Source: Bacteroidales bacterium UBA5206 (GTDB lineage Bacteria; Bacteroidota; Bacteroidia; Bacteroidales; Tenuifilaceae). Taken from it: DNA of 64,000 bases. Positions 36,101 to 44,849 of this stretch are shown piece after piece. The DNA lies in NCBI GenBank assembly GCA_002412705.1, contig DHVO01000089.1, forward strand, positions 1-64,000, given 5' to 3'. The position numbers and the translations under genes are program-made. The notes below the pieces were generated by a model. It saw nothing but the letters and a program-made list of their open reading frames with translations. It had not been told where the DNA came from and made no database searches. Each line of letters starts with the position of its first letter. Within the stretch, counting starts at the first letter, position 1.

Positions 36101-36699
36101 TTAACAAAAAGATTGGTTCCTCCTTCTATGGATAGGTCTGGATCCGATTCCATTGTAATGGTAATGAGCTCTTGCCTGTTGCCCTTATTTTCGAGAGTAA
36201 GGTTAAACGATGAAGTGCTCTTCTCTGGATCAATAAACCTAAATCGATCTATATTCTTTATTCTAAATCCTGATATTCGGGGAATCTTAACAAAACAGTA
36301 CTCGTTTTTTATGGTGTTTCCTCTGCTATCGGTTAGTGAAGCAATAACACTATAACCAATATCACCTCTTGCTTCGCTCCCTACAGCAACACGAATAGGT
36401 ATATAAATGGAATCCTGAGGTTCTATTGTAACCTCTCGTTTATCTTGACCTATAACATTCCAACCTTGAGGTACTGTAATGTTAAGGGTAACAACTTCTG
36501 TTCTATTGCCAGAGTTTTTTACTTTTAGTGCATTAAAGAAGCTTTCTTTTGCACTGGATGTAACATAGTGCTGTGCAAATGCTATTTCTAGCTTTGATGG
36601 CTCGTTATTATATAGAAAGTATTGGGCTGTACTAGAAAACGGAAAAACAGTTGCTAATAGCCAAAAAATGAGGTTTTTATATGATATTCTAAATCTCAT
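33175..36699 (-). CDS. Large outer-membrane barrel protein with NEW3, Cna/SdrD-like and OmpA domains (usher-like candidate)
   Basis: 1174 aa. Signal peptide residues 1-26 (ending STAQ). Residues 40-240: two Ig-like NEW3-type domains (VKNSGNRTEVVTLNITVPQGW ... SIYIPIRVAV). About 255-790: alternating aromatic/polar beta-strand region typical of an outer-membrane barrel, with LEVGDNFRSSEVSLVGRG near 325 recalling the G-D ... F-R-G plug region of fimbrial ushers. About 800-1055: SdrD/CnaB-like and carboxypeptidase-regulatory-like domains (FKDFNGNLTQDQNEPGIKNI, RGTVKDANTLNPIRARV). About 1060-1172: OmpA peptidoglycan-binding domain (GHSDD, NRRVEVEV). Not a recognised FimD-type usher. Last of three minus-strand genes after two subunit-like proteins; I infer an export or anchoring platform. 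Confidence 0.72.
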   Translation of the reverse strand: MRFRISYKNLIFWLLATVFPFSSTAQYFLYNNEPSKLEIAFAQHYVTSSAKESFFNALKVKNSGNRTEVVTLNITVPQGWNVIGQDKREVTIEPQDSIYIPIRVAVGSEARGDIGYSVIASLTDSRGNTIKNEYCFVKIPRISGFRIKNIDRFRFIDPEKSTSSFNLTLENKGNRQELITITMESDPDLSIEGGTNLFVKDFPLKEYNDTSVSFNIRLVNTTSFGKTMYKLNLRVSSQDTMYQQNVWFKKLESDYINYIPPSSKPLVLEVTAQGLLKENEVPGITALAEGNILLQERKSLFFYYRNFTSREPEDLYKYNRMYLGATINNFTLEVGDNFRSSEVSLVGRGAFVKYTSKRYSAFLLANKDLRLDLFNYSGKFRFSPKPALFFETEYILNNKEGDNPLTSHLAIARTSFPIGSSQSIGIMGSYNTYTQNINGQTNHTGFGSELVYNLRHNHISASIRAKYGSPSYIGSYRGRFDGNLYVNYNLQTGNNIRLQYSEYRFEYNVTGIGNNTSSSLSRVSTIEYLHALTPKIMIIGGPGVDHFLWNNLSGYEQSVPFNAISPKVSVGARFRLGGGYTILTPRLTVGFPYIAEAPSKEGDDNESIRKQNFNYKEVSLNLRSSKIGLISSYISGPKTVFELINHYYTSRPFNYIRIMPSYDSYIYKNIIELNASLSYNNDLVSKSSYSNISAQLQWHLKNDWLVRALGVYSLQNRKDIYEATQSYQTFYLEAGIRKEFNLNHPSVKYHDIELVFFKDFNGNLTQDQNEPGIKNILVEINKIEGEEARYVPGDFYSTQLLSNAYGRVTLENIPEGNYTINYYAVGDDAGTFSKANEESNLKVSFTGNYYFPYVEKNKVFGKIILNRSKLSGLGNIDVSNVRIVATDSQKRSYSTLTDKNGEFVLFAPVTDRYSVSINNIFYENFDLRQNNFMVQFNGYKQFEVNFVFDEKVRRINFAQGFENQPEGVAQVRRTNIRGTVKDANTLNPIRARVSLVNTTDNTTITSVYSNAQSGDFGFSFLAGDNYAVEVVAEGYWYMSENLNLNQVTTFMNVTRDVMLKPIAVGSQIGLNIPFGSNSAELGPEAVAELNRLLALLRDNPTVRIEIQGHSDDLEALSNTSISEERAKSVARYLIEKGYSNLTTKGMGNTTPKVSNDTEQGRAQNRRVEVEVLSR

Positions 36700-36701
36700 T
36701 T

Positions 36702-37256
36702 TTATGGGATGTAATTTATTGGGGATAAATTAATAGAAAGGCCTACAAGATAATAGCCGCTATCAAAGTTTAGTAAAGGCGCTGCTGTACCAAGCTTATA
36801 AGTTAACGAGAATTCAATAAGTACATTGCTGGTTCCATCTCCTTTAAGCATCCATACATCGGCAGTTGTAGGAGAAAAACTTGGAGAACTTATTTGAAGA
36901 TTAGGTTCGCCTACTTGGTTTGTAATAACAGGTTCTAGTAGCAATGAACTTAGGGGAATAGAATCGGTTGGTGAGACTAGGGCTACATTATCTGCACTTA
37001 TTGTAAGTTCCCAACCAGTACAACTAGAGTTATTAAAGTATAGTTGTACTTTACTCCAGCTAGTTAGGGTCACACCGCTATTAAGTTGGTCTAAAGTGCT
37101 TACTCTAAAAATGGCATTGCTTCCTTTTAGGATAGCAATTTTCGCAAATGGATCCTGAGCATATAGGTTTCCTTTGTTAGAGGAAAATACTATAAGCAAA
37201 TAAAAACAGCCAAATAGGAAAAGGTGTTTACGGATTTTTAACCAATGCGAAAGCAT
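36702..37256 (-). CDS. Secreted subunit-like protein (putative minor fibre subunit)
   Basis: 184 aa with a signal peptide (about residues 12-34, ending LYAQ). The mature protein is beta-rich with no lipobox. Its C-terminal third, FSLTYKLGT ... GYYLVGLSINLSP, resembles the end of the next upstream gene product (FDIKWELGT ... TYVTNVFINVVP), suggesting a shared Ig-like fold with a swapped or edge strand as in fimbrial subunits. Two bases separate its stop from the start of the 1174-aa barrel protein, so the two are co-translated. No family recognised; role as tip or adaptor subunit is inference. Confidence 0.6.
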   Translation of the reverse strand: MLSHWLKIRKHLFLFGCFYLLIVFSSNKGNLYAQDPFAKIAILKGSNAIFRVSTLDQLNSGVTLTSWSKVQLYFNNSSCTGWELTISADNVALVSPTDSIPLSSLLLEPVITNQVGEPNLQISSPSFSPTTADVWMLKGDGTSNVLIEFSLTYKLGTAAPLLNFDSGYYLVGLSINLSPINYIP

Positions 37257-37275
37257 TTTTATTATCTCGTATTAT

Positions 37276-37316
37276 AAAACTTGAAGCCAAACGGGTAACG
37301 CTCGGCTTCAAGTTTT
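37276..37316 (-). terminator. Intercistronic hairpin after the putative major subunit gene
   Basis: 13-bp perfect stem (AAAACTTGAAGCC and its complement) with a 15-base loop, located between the first and second genes of a same-strand group. It may terminate part of the transcripts or protect the upstream mRNA 3-prime end. Confidence 0.7.
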
Positions 37317-37367
37317 TTATTTAAAACTAGTTAGTCATTTATTTCAGCAGTGAAATAATAGAACTTA

Positions 37368-37961
37368 CTAAATTGGAACTACGTTAATAAATACATTGGT
37401 AACGTATGTATCTGATGCTAAGCTTTGCTCTAGTAGTGTTTGAGCATTCATCGATGCATTGGCAACAGTTCCCAACTCCCATTTAATATCAAAAGTATTA
37501 ACAGTGCTAGAGCCAGCATCCACTGCAGATAGTACTGCTGCAGTTGCTGTAGAAAGGCCTGTTACTGTTGCAACAGAAACAGTTGTTCCAGTTGCTCCAC
37601 CCACATTGTCAATAAGATAACCAACGTTGTTAAGTGGCATCTGGTTTCCAGTTCCCCCTGCTGATTCATAGTTCATTCCATAGAAAGCAGCACTTTCTGA
37701 GTATAGAAGAACATTGAAGTTTCTTGATGAAGCAACATTAAACCTAGTTGTATACCTTGGTGAGTTAGCTATACCAGTGGTATAGTCATCAATGGTATTA
37801 ACTACAAATTGGATGTTACCCCCAGAGACTACGGTAAGCCTCAAAATTGAGTTTAGGGTTACAGATACTGGGATAACTGCGTTATCAGAAATCTGCCCAA
37901 ACCCCACGTTTGCAAAAAGTAGCATTGCTACTCCAATAATCATTTTCTTCATTTTCATCAT
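37368..37961 (-). CDS. Secreted subunit-like protein (putative major fibre subunit)
   Basis: 197 aa. Short, strong signal peptide (residues 1-22, ending VGFGQ). Mature protein of about 175 residues, rich in Val, Ala, Thr, Ser and Gly, without cysteines: IPVSVTLNSILRLTVVSGGNIQFVV at the N-terminus, a central FNVASSRNFNVLLYSES block, and a C-terminal FDIKWELGT ... YVTNVFINVVPI. Composition and size fit an abundant non-lipidated fimbrial subunit of the archaic chaperone-usher kind (spore-coat-U/Csu-like fold). A hairpin follows at 37276-37316. I cannot assign a named family. Confidence 0.6.
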   Translation of the reverse strand: MMKMKKMIIGVAMLLFANVGFGQISDNAVIPVSVTLNSILRLTVVSGGNIQFVVNTIDDYTTGIANSPRYTTRFNVASSRNFNVLLYSESAAFYGMNYESAGGTGNQMPLNNVGYLIDNVGGATGTTVSVATVTGLSTATAAVLSAVDAGSSTVNTFDIKWELGTVANASMNAQTLLEQSLASDTYVTNVFINVVPI

Positions 37962-38108
37962 TTATTTAGGGTTGTTTATTACAAAGCCTAATTTGTTAAG
38001 TAAAAATATATTAAAACCTTTGTTTCCTATATACTAATAGCACTTTTTTATTAAAAAAGTTGCCTTTTTTTGATTAAAAGCGTTGTTTTATCTGCTAGGT
38101 AAACGTTT

Positions 38109-39992
38109 TTAAGGTTCAACCTTAAATCCAATTACTAAGACATCATCTACCTGAGGGTAAGTGTCTCCCATCCAATTCTTCATCTCAATTTTGAGTCTCT
38201 CCCGTTGTTCTGCAGATGGCAGAGAATGCAGGTTTACAAGTAGTTCGGTGAAATTTTTTATCATATACTTTCTACCCTCAGTTCCACCAAACTGATCTAT
38301 AAATCCATCGGAGAAGATGTAAAACCAAGTAGGCGATTCTACTTTTATTTTGTGTGTGGTGAATTTCACATTCTGTAAATTCTCCGTTCCACCCCCAATA
38401 GAGTCCTTGTCTCCTCTAATTCTATAAGCCTCTCCGTTTGCTACATATACAACAGGGTTCTTAGCTCCAGCGAATTCAACGGTGTTTTCTGCTTTGTTTA
38501 TTATGCATAGAGCCATATCCATACCGTCGCGATTATCGGTTTCATCCTGTCGTAACGTTCGCCTAATACCTTTGTTCAGTTCTAAAAGTGCATCAGCGGG
38601 GTTGTGAATTCCTTTTTCTATTATTTCATCGAGCAAGTTATAACCAATCATAGAGAGGAAGGCTCCAGGTACTCCGTGACCAGTACAATCAATTGCAGAA
38701 ATAGCAAACTTATCCTCGGCGGGATTGTATATGTCGGAACCATTTAGAATAATTGGTCTAAACCAATAGTAGTCTCCACTTACAACATCTCTTGGCTTAA
38801 AGAATATAAAACTGTCGGGAAGGAATTCTTGCAAGTAATTTTGTGCAGGGAGTAAAGCTTTCTGAATTCCCTGTGCGTAGTTTATACTTTTTGTGATATT
38901 CTCATTCTGCCGTTGTATTTGGTCTTTTTGTCGTTGAATTTCATAGTTCTGCTCGCTTAATTTTACATTTGCCCTCTTTTTGTCCTTGTAGTTTTTGTAA
39001 ACAACAATTGCGAGCAGGGTTAGCAGCAATAGGAATATTGAAATGGAGTATATAATCATTTGCTGGGTTCGCTCACGAGTTTTCTGCTCGCTAATCTGAA
39101 CTTCTTTTAATTCTCTATCCTTATTAATAAGGTCAATCTCAATTTGTTGTTGTCGAGCTACCTGTTCTGCTTGAAAAAGGCTGTCCTGCTTTGCCTTTAC
39201 TACAAACCCTAACGAGTCCTCCTTTGCTTTGGACATTAGCTTTTGGTACTCTAACTCTAGCTGTTTTGCCATGCGCTCCATGCGCTCTTTTTCTGCCTGA
39301 ACCTGAGTTTTACCAACAATTTCCTCGTATTCAACCTTTACTTGTTGAGTGGCTAAGTGCTGTTCTACACTGGCAAAAAGGTTATTGTACTCTGAGGCTT
39401 TTTTAGTGTTGCCAATTCGTTCGTAGCAGTTTGCAAGGAGTCTAAGGCAGTTTAATGTTAGGCGAGGATTACCTACCTTTTGCGATAGTTGGTATGCTTC
39501 TTCAAGGAGTGGAATGGCTTTTTCAAATTGATTCTGTACCGTCAATAGGTAAGCCACATCAATTAATCCAGCGGCAATATCTGCTTTATTGTTGAGTTTT
39601 CGCCTAACCTCTAGGCTTTTGTTAAAATAGTCTAAGGCTAGGTCTAGCCTGTCAAGATCTGTGTAAATGAGACCTATGTTACTATATATGGCCTTAATAT
39701 CGTTGAGGTTCTGTACCTTCTCGTTAAGAGGAACAGACTCTAAGAAATAGTTAACAGCCTCGCGTAAGGCACCATGTTCCCAATAGATAAAGGCAACCTT
39801 ATTAAGGTAAAAAATAGTTTGTTGCAAATTGCCTGCTTGCTTGTATCGTTGTGCAAGCTCAAGGAAACGCTCAATTTCGGCTTGTTTTTCTTGGGGGATA
39901 GTAACAATGTTTTGGGCTGGACTAATGCCATTTCCTAGCATTAGTAGAAGGAATAGAAAGAGTTTAAAAAACAGAGCCCTTATGTTAGCCAC
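38109..39992 (-). CDS. Membrane TPR protein with SpoIIE-type PP2C phosphatase domain
   Basis: 627 aa, starting at GTG (the signal peptide, residues 5-27, would be lost from the next ATG). Five to six TPRs (about 40-225; YSNIGLIYTDLDRLDLALDYFNKSLEVRRKL), a coiled coil (about 230-305), one membrane helix (about 309-332), a second coiled coil and a PP2C_SpoIIE domain (about 390-625) with GDYYWF and DCTGHGVPGAFLS (metal Asp435). Predicted: periplasmic TPR sensor controlling a cytoplasmic Ser/Thr phosphatase. Likely targets are anti-sigma-antagonist-like proteins such as DUF1987. It lies 147 bases upstream of the subunit gene on the same strand. Confidence 0.9.
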   Translation of the reverse strand: MANIRALFFKLFLFLLLMLGNGISPAQNIVTIPQEKQAEIERFLELAQRYKQAGNLQQTIFYLNKVAFIYWEHGALREAVNYFLESVPLNEKVQNLNDIKAIYSNIGLIYTDLDRLDLALDYFNKSLEVRRKLNNKADIAAGLIDVAYLLTVQNQFEKAIPLLEEAYQLSQKVGNPRLTLNCLRLLANCYERIGNTKKASEYNNLFASVEQHLATQQVKVEYEEIVGKTQVQAEKERMERMAKQLELEYQKLMSKAKEDSLGFVVKAKQDSLFQAEQVARQQQIEIDLINKDRELKEVQISEQKTRERTQQMIIYSISIFLLLLTLLAIVVYKNYKDKKRANVKLSEQNYEIQRQKDQIQRQNENITKSINYAQGIQKALLPAQNYLQEFLPDSFIFFKPRDVVSGDYYWFRPIILNGSDIYNPAEDKFAISAIDCTGHGVPGAFLSMIGYNLLDEIIEKGIHNPADALLELNKGIRRTLRQDETDNRDGMDMALCIINKAENTVEFAGAKNPVVYVANGEAYRIRGDKDSIGGGTENLQNVKFTTHKIKVESPTWFYIFSDGFIDQFGGTEGRKYMIKNFTELLVNLHSLPSAEQRERLKIEMKNWMGDTYPQVDDVLVIGFKVEP

Positions 39993-40509
39993 TTCGTAAT
40001 AATTAGTTATTGTAAAAATTACTTAAAAGTAATAAATGTTGGTTACATGCCGCTTCTAATCTTACAAAAAATGATTTTTGCACTTATTTTTTGACAAGTG
40101 ATACTTCTTTTAATTTGCTTTGCGCATTTCTATACACTAGTTCCCTTTCCTTGAATGAACTCAAGTTGTTTTTAATTTATTAATGGTTATATTATTAAAA
40201 ACAAACGTTAGACATAGGTTTGTTGTTTCTAATTATTCTTTTTTTAGTTTTCATAATGTATTTTTCATTCTTGTAATGCTGAAGGCTTTTATTTTAATCA
40301 GCAATTTATTATACTGCTGTGAATAAGTGCTATACTTTGGAGTAGTGCTTTTAAACTCATCTCTTTTGAACGTTTGCCATAAGTAAGGTAAGGTTTGTCA
40401 ATAAATGCTTCAATTTTATTGATGGTTGCCTCTAATTTGCCCAGTTTTTGCTACTATTGTTATTGATTTGCTAATTGTATATCTTTACCAAGATACTATT
40501 ACCCATTTT
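39993..40509. other. AT-rich divergent intergenic region
   Basis: 517 bases between the divergent PP2C phosphatase and chaperone-like genes, strongly AT-rich. It carries the promoter of the chaperone gene near its right end. An in-frame TTG at 40426 could extend the chaperone gene but would put a non-signal stretch before the signal peptide. No RNA gene or repeat seen. Confidence 0.55.
40457..40487 (+). promoter_or_regulatory. Promoter (-33/-7) of the chaperone-like gene
   Basis: TTG, 20 bases, TATCTTTA (one mismatch at the last base of TAnnTTTG). Predicted leader of about 17 bases before the ATG at 40510, which also supports that start. Confidence 0.6.
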
Positions 40510-41373
40510 ATGAAGCGTTCATCCATATTGTCATTTTGCGGAGCATTGCTTATGATGGCTCCTGTTCATGGTTTTTCTCAAGACTTTGAGGTTGCTCCAG
40601 TAAACCTTGAGTTTAACGCAGAACCTGGTGAAAATCAGGTTAAAACTATAAATGTGAGGAACCATAGTAATCAGAAAACTTCATTTATGGTGACTCTTTC
40701 CGATTATCTGCCTAAGGGCGATGGTGGAAGGGAATTTTTGCCTCCAAATTCAACCAAGCGCAGCTGTGCCAATTGGATGAATATAAACCCTAGTTTCTTT
40801 GAGCTAAACCCAGGCGAGGAGATGGCATTGCAGATTGGGATGCTGGTTCCTGGCGAAGAGTATGGTGCGGCATGGGCTATGCTATTTATTCAGCCAACCC
40901 GTGAGCAAACCAGTTGGAGTGCAGAGGGAACTCTTGGTGCAGGTGTTATGGTAAGTGGACGGATTGGTGTTACAATTTCGCAAACACCAAAATCGAATGC
41001 AATAAATTCTGTTAAGGTTACTAGTTTTAGTGAAGATGTAGCATCAAGTGGAAGCGATCGTCTTTTTAATTTGTCGTTAGATAACCTTGGTGAGAGAATA
41101 ACTAAGTGTAAGGTGTTTCTTGTTGCATCAAATATGATTACTGCAGAGGAGAAACAGTTCCCTCCACTTGAGATAGAAACATTCCCTAAAGCCACAAGAA
41201 ACGTGCAGCTAACGCTTCCCGCAGGCCAACTTGCTCCTGGGAAGTATGCTCTTGCGGCCATAGTTGATTACGGGCCTAAGTATGCACTAGAAGGGGCTCA
41301 AATTGTTATTGATATTAAGGATAGTGGCACACAACCAGTCCAACCCGATACTCTAACTCCTCCAACAGAATAG
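40510..41373 (+). CDS. PapD-like periplasmic (fimbrial-type) chaperone
   Basis: 287 aa from ATG 40510. Signal peptide residues 1-24 (ending GFSQ). First Ig-like domain: FEVAPVNLEFNAEPGENQVKTINVRNHSNQKTSFMVTLSDY, then NWMNINPSFFELNPGEEMALQIGMLVP, the P-x-x-x-L-x-x-x-PG-E pattern of pili-assembly chaperones. A second beta domain follows (VKVTSFSEDV ... RLFNLSLDNLGERITKCKVFL). C-terminal proline-rich tail. Predicted to bind secreted subunits in the periplasm. Transcribed divergently from the subunit and barrel genes; 23 bases before the MORN-repeat gene. Confidence 0.72.
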   Translation: MKRSSILSFCGALLMMAPVHGFSQDFEVAPVNLEFNAEPGENQVKTINVRNHSNQKTSFMVTLSDYLPKGDGGREFLPPNSTKRSCANWMNINPSFFELNPGEEMALQIGMLVPGEEYGAAWAMLFIQPTREQTSWSAEGTLGAGVMVSGRIGVTISQTPKSNAINSVKVTSFSEDVASSGSDRLFNLSLDNLGERITKCKVFLVASNMITAEEKQFPPLEIETFPKATRNVQLTLPAGQLAPGKYALAAIVDYGPKYALEGAQIVIDIKDSGTQPVQPDTLTPPTE

Positions 41374-41396
41374 TTTCTGTTAAGTATGCTGAGATA

Positions 41397-42560
41397 ATGC
41401 GAAAATTAGCACTCATTGGTTTTATTGTTATATGCGCTGTTGCTAAAGGCCAAACAAATTTTCTTATTTCTAAGTATTTCTCTTCTGGAAATATTTCTGA
41501 GGCGATATGGATTAAGGTAATTAACAATGATACCATATACCATGGACCTTACACTAGTTACTACCCAGAGGGGAAAGTAATGCAGGAAGGTTTTTACTAT
41601 GAGGGGGCTCCCGATAGTATATGGCTTACCTACCATCGCTTTGGAGCGAGGAAATCCATGTTTACATTTAAGAAAGGGTTACGTTCTGGCGAATTTAAGT
41701 TTTGGTATGAGGCAGGGGGGCTATACCAACATGGCTACTACCAAAACGATTTACTCAATGGAACTTTAGTTACATACCATCAGAATGGCATCGTTGATTC
41801 CGAGTCTAACTATTTGAATGGTGTCCTTAACGGTTCAAGCACTGTGTATAGTAGTGAAGGGATAGTAAGGCTTAAACTGAGCTATGTAAACGGATTGGAA
41901 GATGGACCTTGGGAATCCTTTTTTGAAACAGGAGAGCTTAATTATAAGGGGCAGAAAAAGGAGGGGCGCTTTGTTGATACCCTGTATACTTTTTACAAAA
42001 ACGGGCAAGTTCAGCGTAAGGCATACTATAATAATGGTATAATAATAGGCTCAATGATAGGGTACTATCCAGATGGAACTATAATGAATACCATGACATA
42101 TAGTAATGGTGAAATATCGGGAGTCTATTCATCCTTTTATCCCAATGGAGGCGTTGCCGAGATGGGGAATTATGCCAATAGTAAACGGAATGGGTTATGG
42201 AAAAGTTATTTCCCTAGTGGTGCCGTAAATAGTTATGGCAATTTTGTTAACGATTCGCTTGATGGCCTATGGACTGTTCTATATGAGAATGGAGGCTTAA
42301 GACAGAAAGGTTTCTATGTAAGTGGCAACAAAATGGGGGAGTGGCAATTCTATAATAGTAGCGGACAATTTGTTATGCAAGGGTTTTACTGGGATGGTTT
42401 GCCAGAAAATGTTTGGACTATCTTCTATCAAAATGGTAGAATTGCGGGGAGAGTAGCATTTATGCGAGGTAGGCAAATAGGTGCAGCATATCTTTATAGC
42501 GAAGAGGGGTTGATTAATAAAACCTTACATTTCAAAATTCCAGAGAACTTTTCGAAGTAG
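41397..42560 (+). CDS. Secreted MORN-repeat (YwqK-like) protein
   Basis: 387 aa. Signal peptide residues 1-19 (ending AVAKGQ). The rest is about 13-14 MORN_2/YwqK repeats of about 23 residues with the pattern G-x-W-x-x-Y-y-x-x-G-x-l-x-x-x-G-x-Y-x-x-G (for example GPYTSYYPEGKVMQEGFYYEG and GLWKSYFPSGAVNSYGNFVND). Such repeats form extended beta-hairpin ladders; function in secreted bacterial proteins is unknown. Co-oriented with the chaperone gene and closed by a strong terminator, so the two probably form one transcript. Confidence 0.85.
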   Translation: MRKLALIGFIVICAVAKGQTNFLISKYFSSGNISEAIWIKVINNDTIYHGPYTSYYPEGKVMQEGFYYEGAPDSIWLTYHRFGARKSMFTFKKGLRSGEFKFWYEAGGLYQHGYYQNDLLNGTLVTYHQNGIVDSESNYLNGVLNGSSTVYSSEGIVRLKLSYVNGLEDGPWESFFETGELNYKGQKKEGRFVDTLYTFYKNGQVQRKAYYNNGIIIGSMIGYYPDGTIMNTMTYSNGEISGVYSSFYPNGGVAEMGNYANSKRNGLWKSYFPSGAVNSYGNFVNDSLDGLWTVLYENGGLRQKGFYVSGNKMGEWQFYNSSGQFVMQGFYWDGLPENVWTIFYQNGRIAGRVAFMRGRQIGAAYLYSEEGLINKTLHFKIPENFSK

Positions 42561-42580
42561 ATTATATATACTGTTATCAC

Positions 42581-42622
42581 AAAAAACGAGAGGCTGTCCA
42601 AATAGACAGCCTCTCGTTTTTT
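42581..42622. terminator. Bidirectional hairpin terminator
   Basis: 18-bp perfect stem with a 6-base loop, A-run and T-run flanks, between the MORN gene and gyrB. Confidence 0.95.
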
Positions 42623-42651
42623 ATCTTGTCCTATATAGGAGGGAAAGCTCC

Positions 42652-44631
<1,980 letters not shown>

Positions 44632-44648
44632 TTATTATTCTAAATCCA

Positions 44649-44692
44649 ATCAATTACCTGCCGATTAAAAATCGGCTAAGGATGTAATTGAT
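44649..44692 (-). promoter_or_regulatory. Nested hairpin in the gyrB leader
   Basis: Outer 9-bp arms ATCAATTAC / GTAATTGAT and inner 6-bp arms GCCGAT / ATCGGC with a 5-base loop form one extended hairpin ending about 20 bases before the gyrB ATG. A role in translation control or mRNA stability is possible. Confidence 0.5.
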
Positions 44693-44737
44693 AAGTTGTT
44701 GATTATCAAAAGGAGTGCACTTGATTAGCGCATCCAT

Positions 44738-44745
44738 CAAAGATA
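44738..44745 (-). promoter_or_regulatory. -7 promoter element, gyrB
   Basis: TATCTTTG on the minus strand matches TAnnTTTG, with a predicted leader of about 104 bases. A 7-bp A/T-rich palindrome (AATCGAA-3-TTCGATT, 44753-44769) lies immediately upstream, where -33 contacts would be. Confidence 0.55.
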
Positions 44746-44792
44746 GCAATAAAATCGAATTTTTCGATTCTATTTTTCTGTGTTTTTACTAA

Positions 44793-44832
44793 CAAAAAAG
44801 CCTGATTAGTAGAGTCTAATCAGGCTTTTTTG
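44793..44832 (-). terminator. Hairpin terminator of the TPR/barrel operon
   Basis: 16-bp perfect stem with an 8-base loop and A/T-run flanks, just after the stop of the barrel gene. Confidence 0.93.
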
Positions 44833-44849
44833 ATGGATGGCACTACCAG

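Noticed and set aside
33175..37961. Standard type V (Mfa/Fim) pilus locus
   Set aside because: The subunits have no lipobox and no FimA/Mfa-like sequence, and a PapD-like chaperone is present, which type V pili do not use.
40426..40509. TTG start extending the PapD-like chaperone by 28 residues
   Set aside because: It would place a second hydrophobic stretch ahead of the signal peptide and overlaps the predicted promoter.
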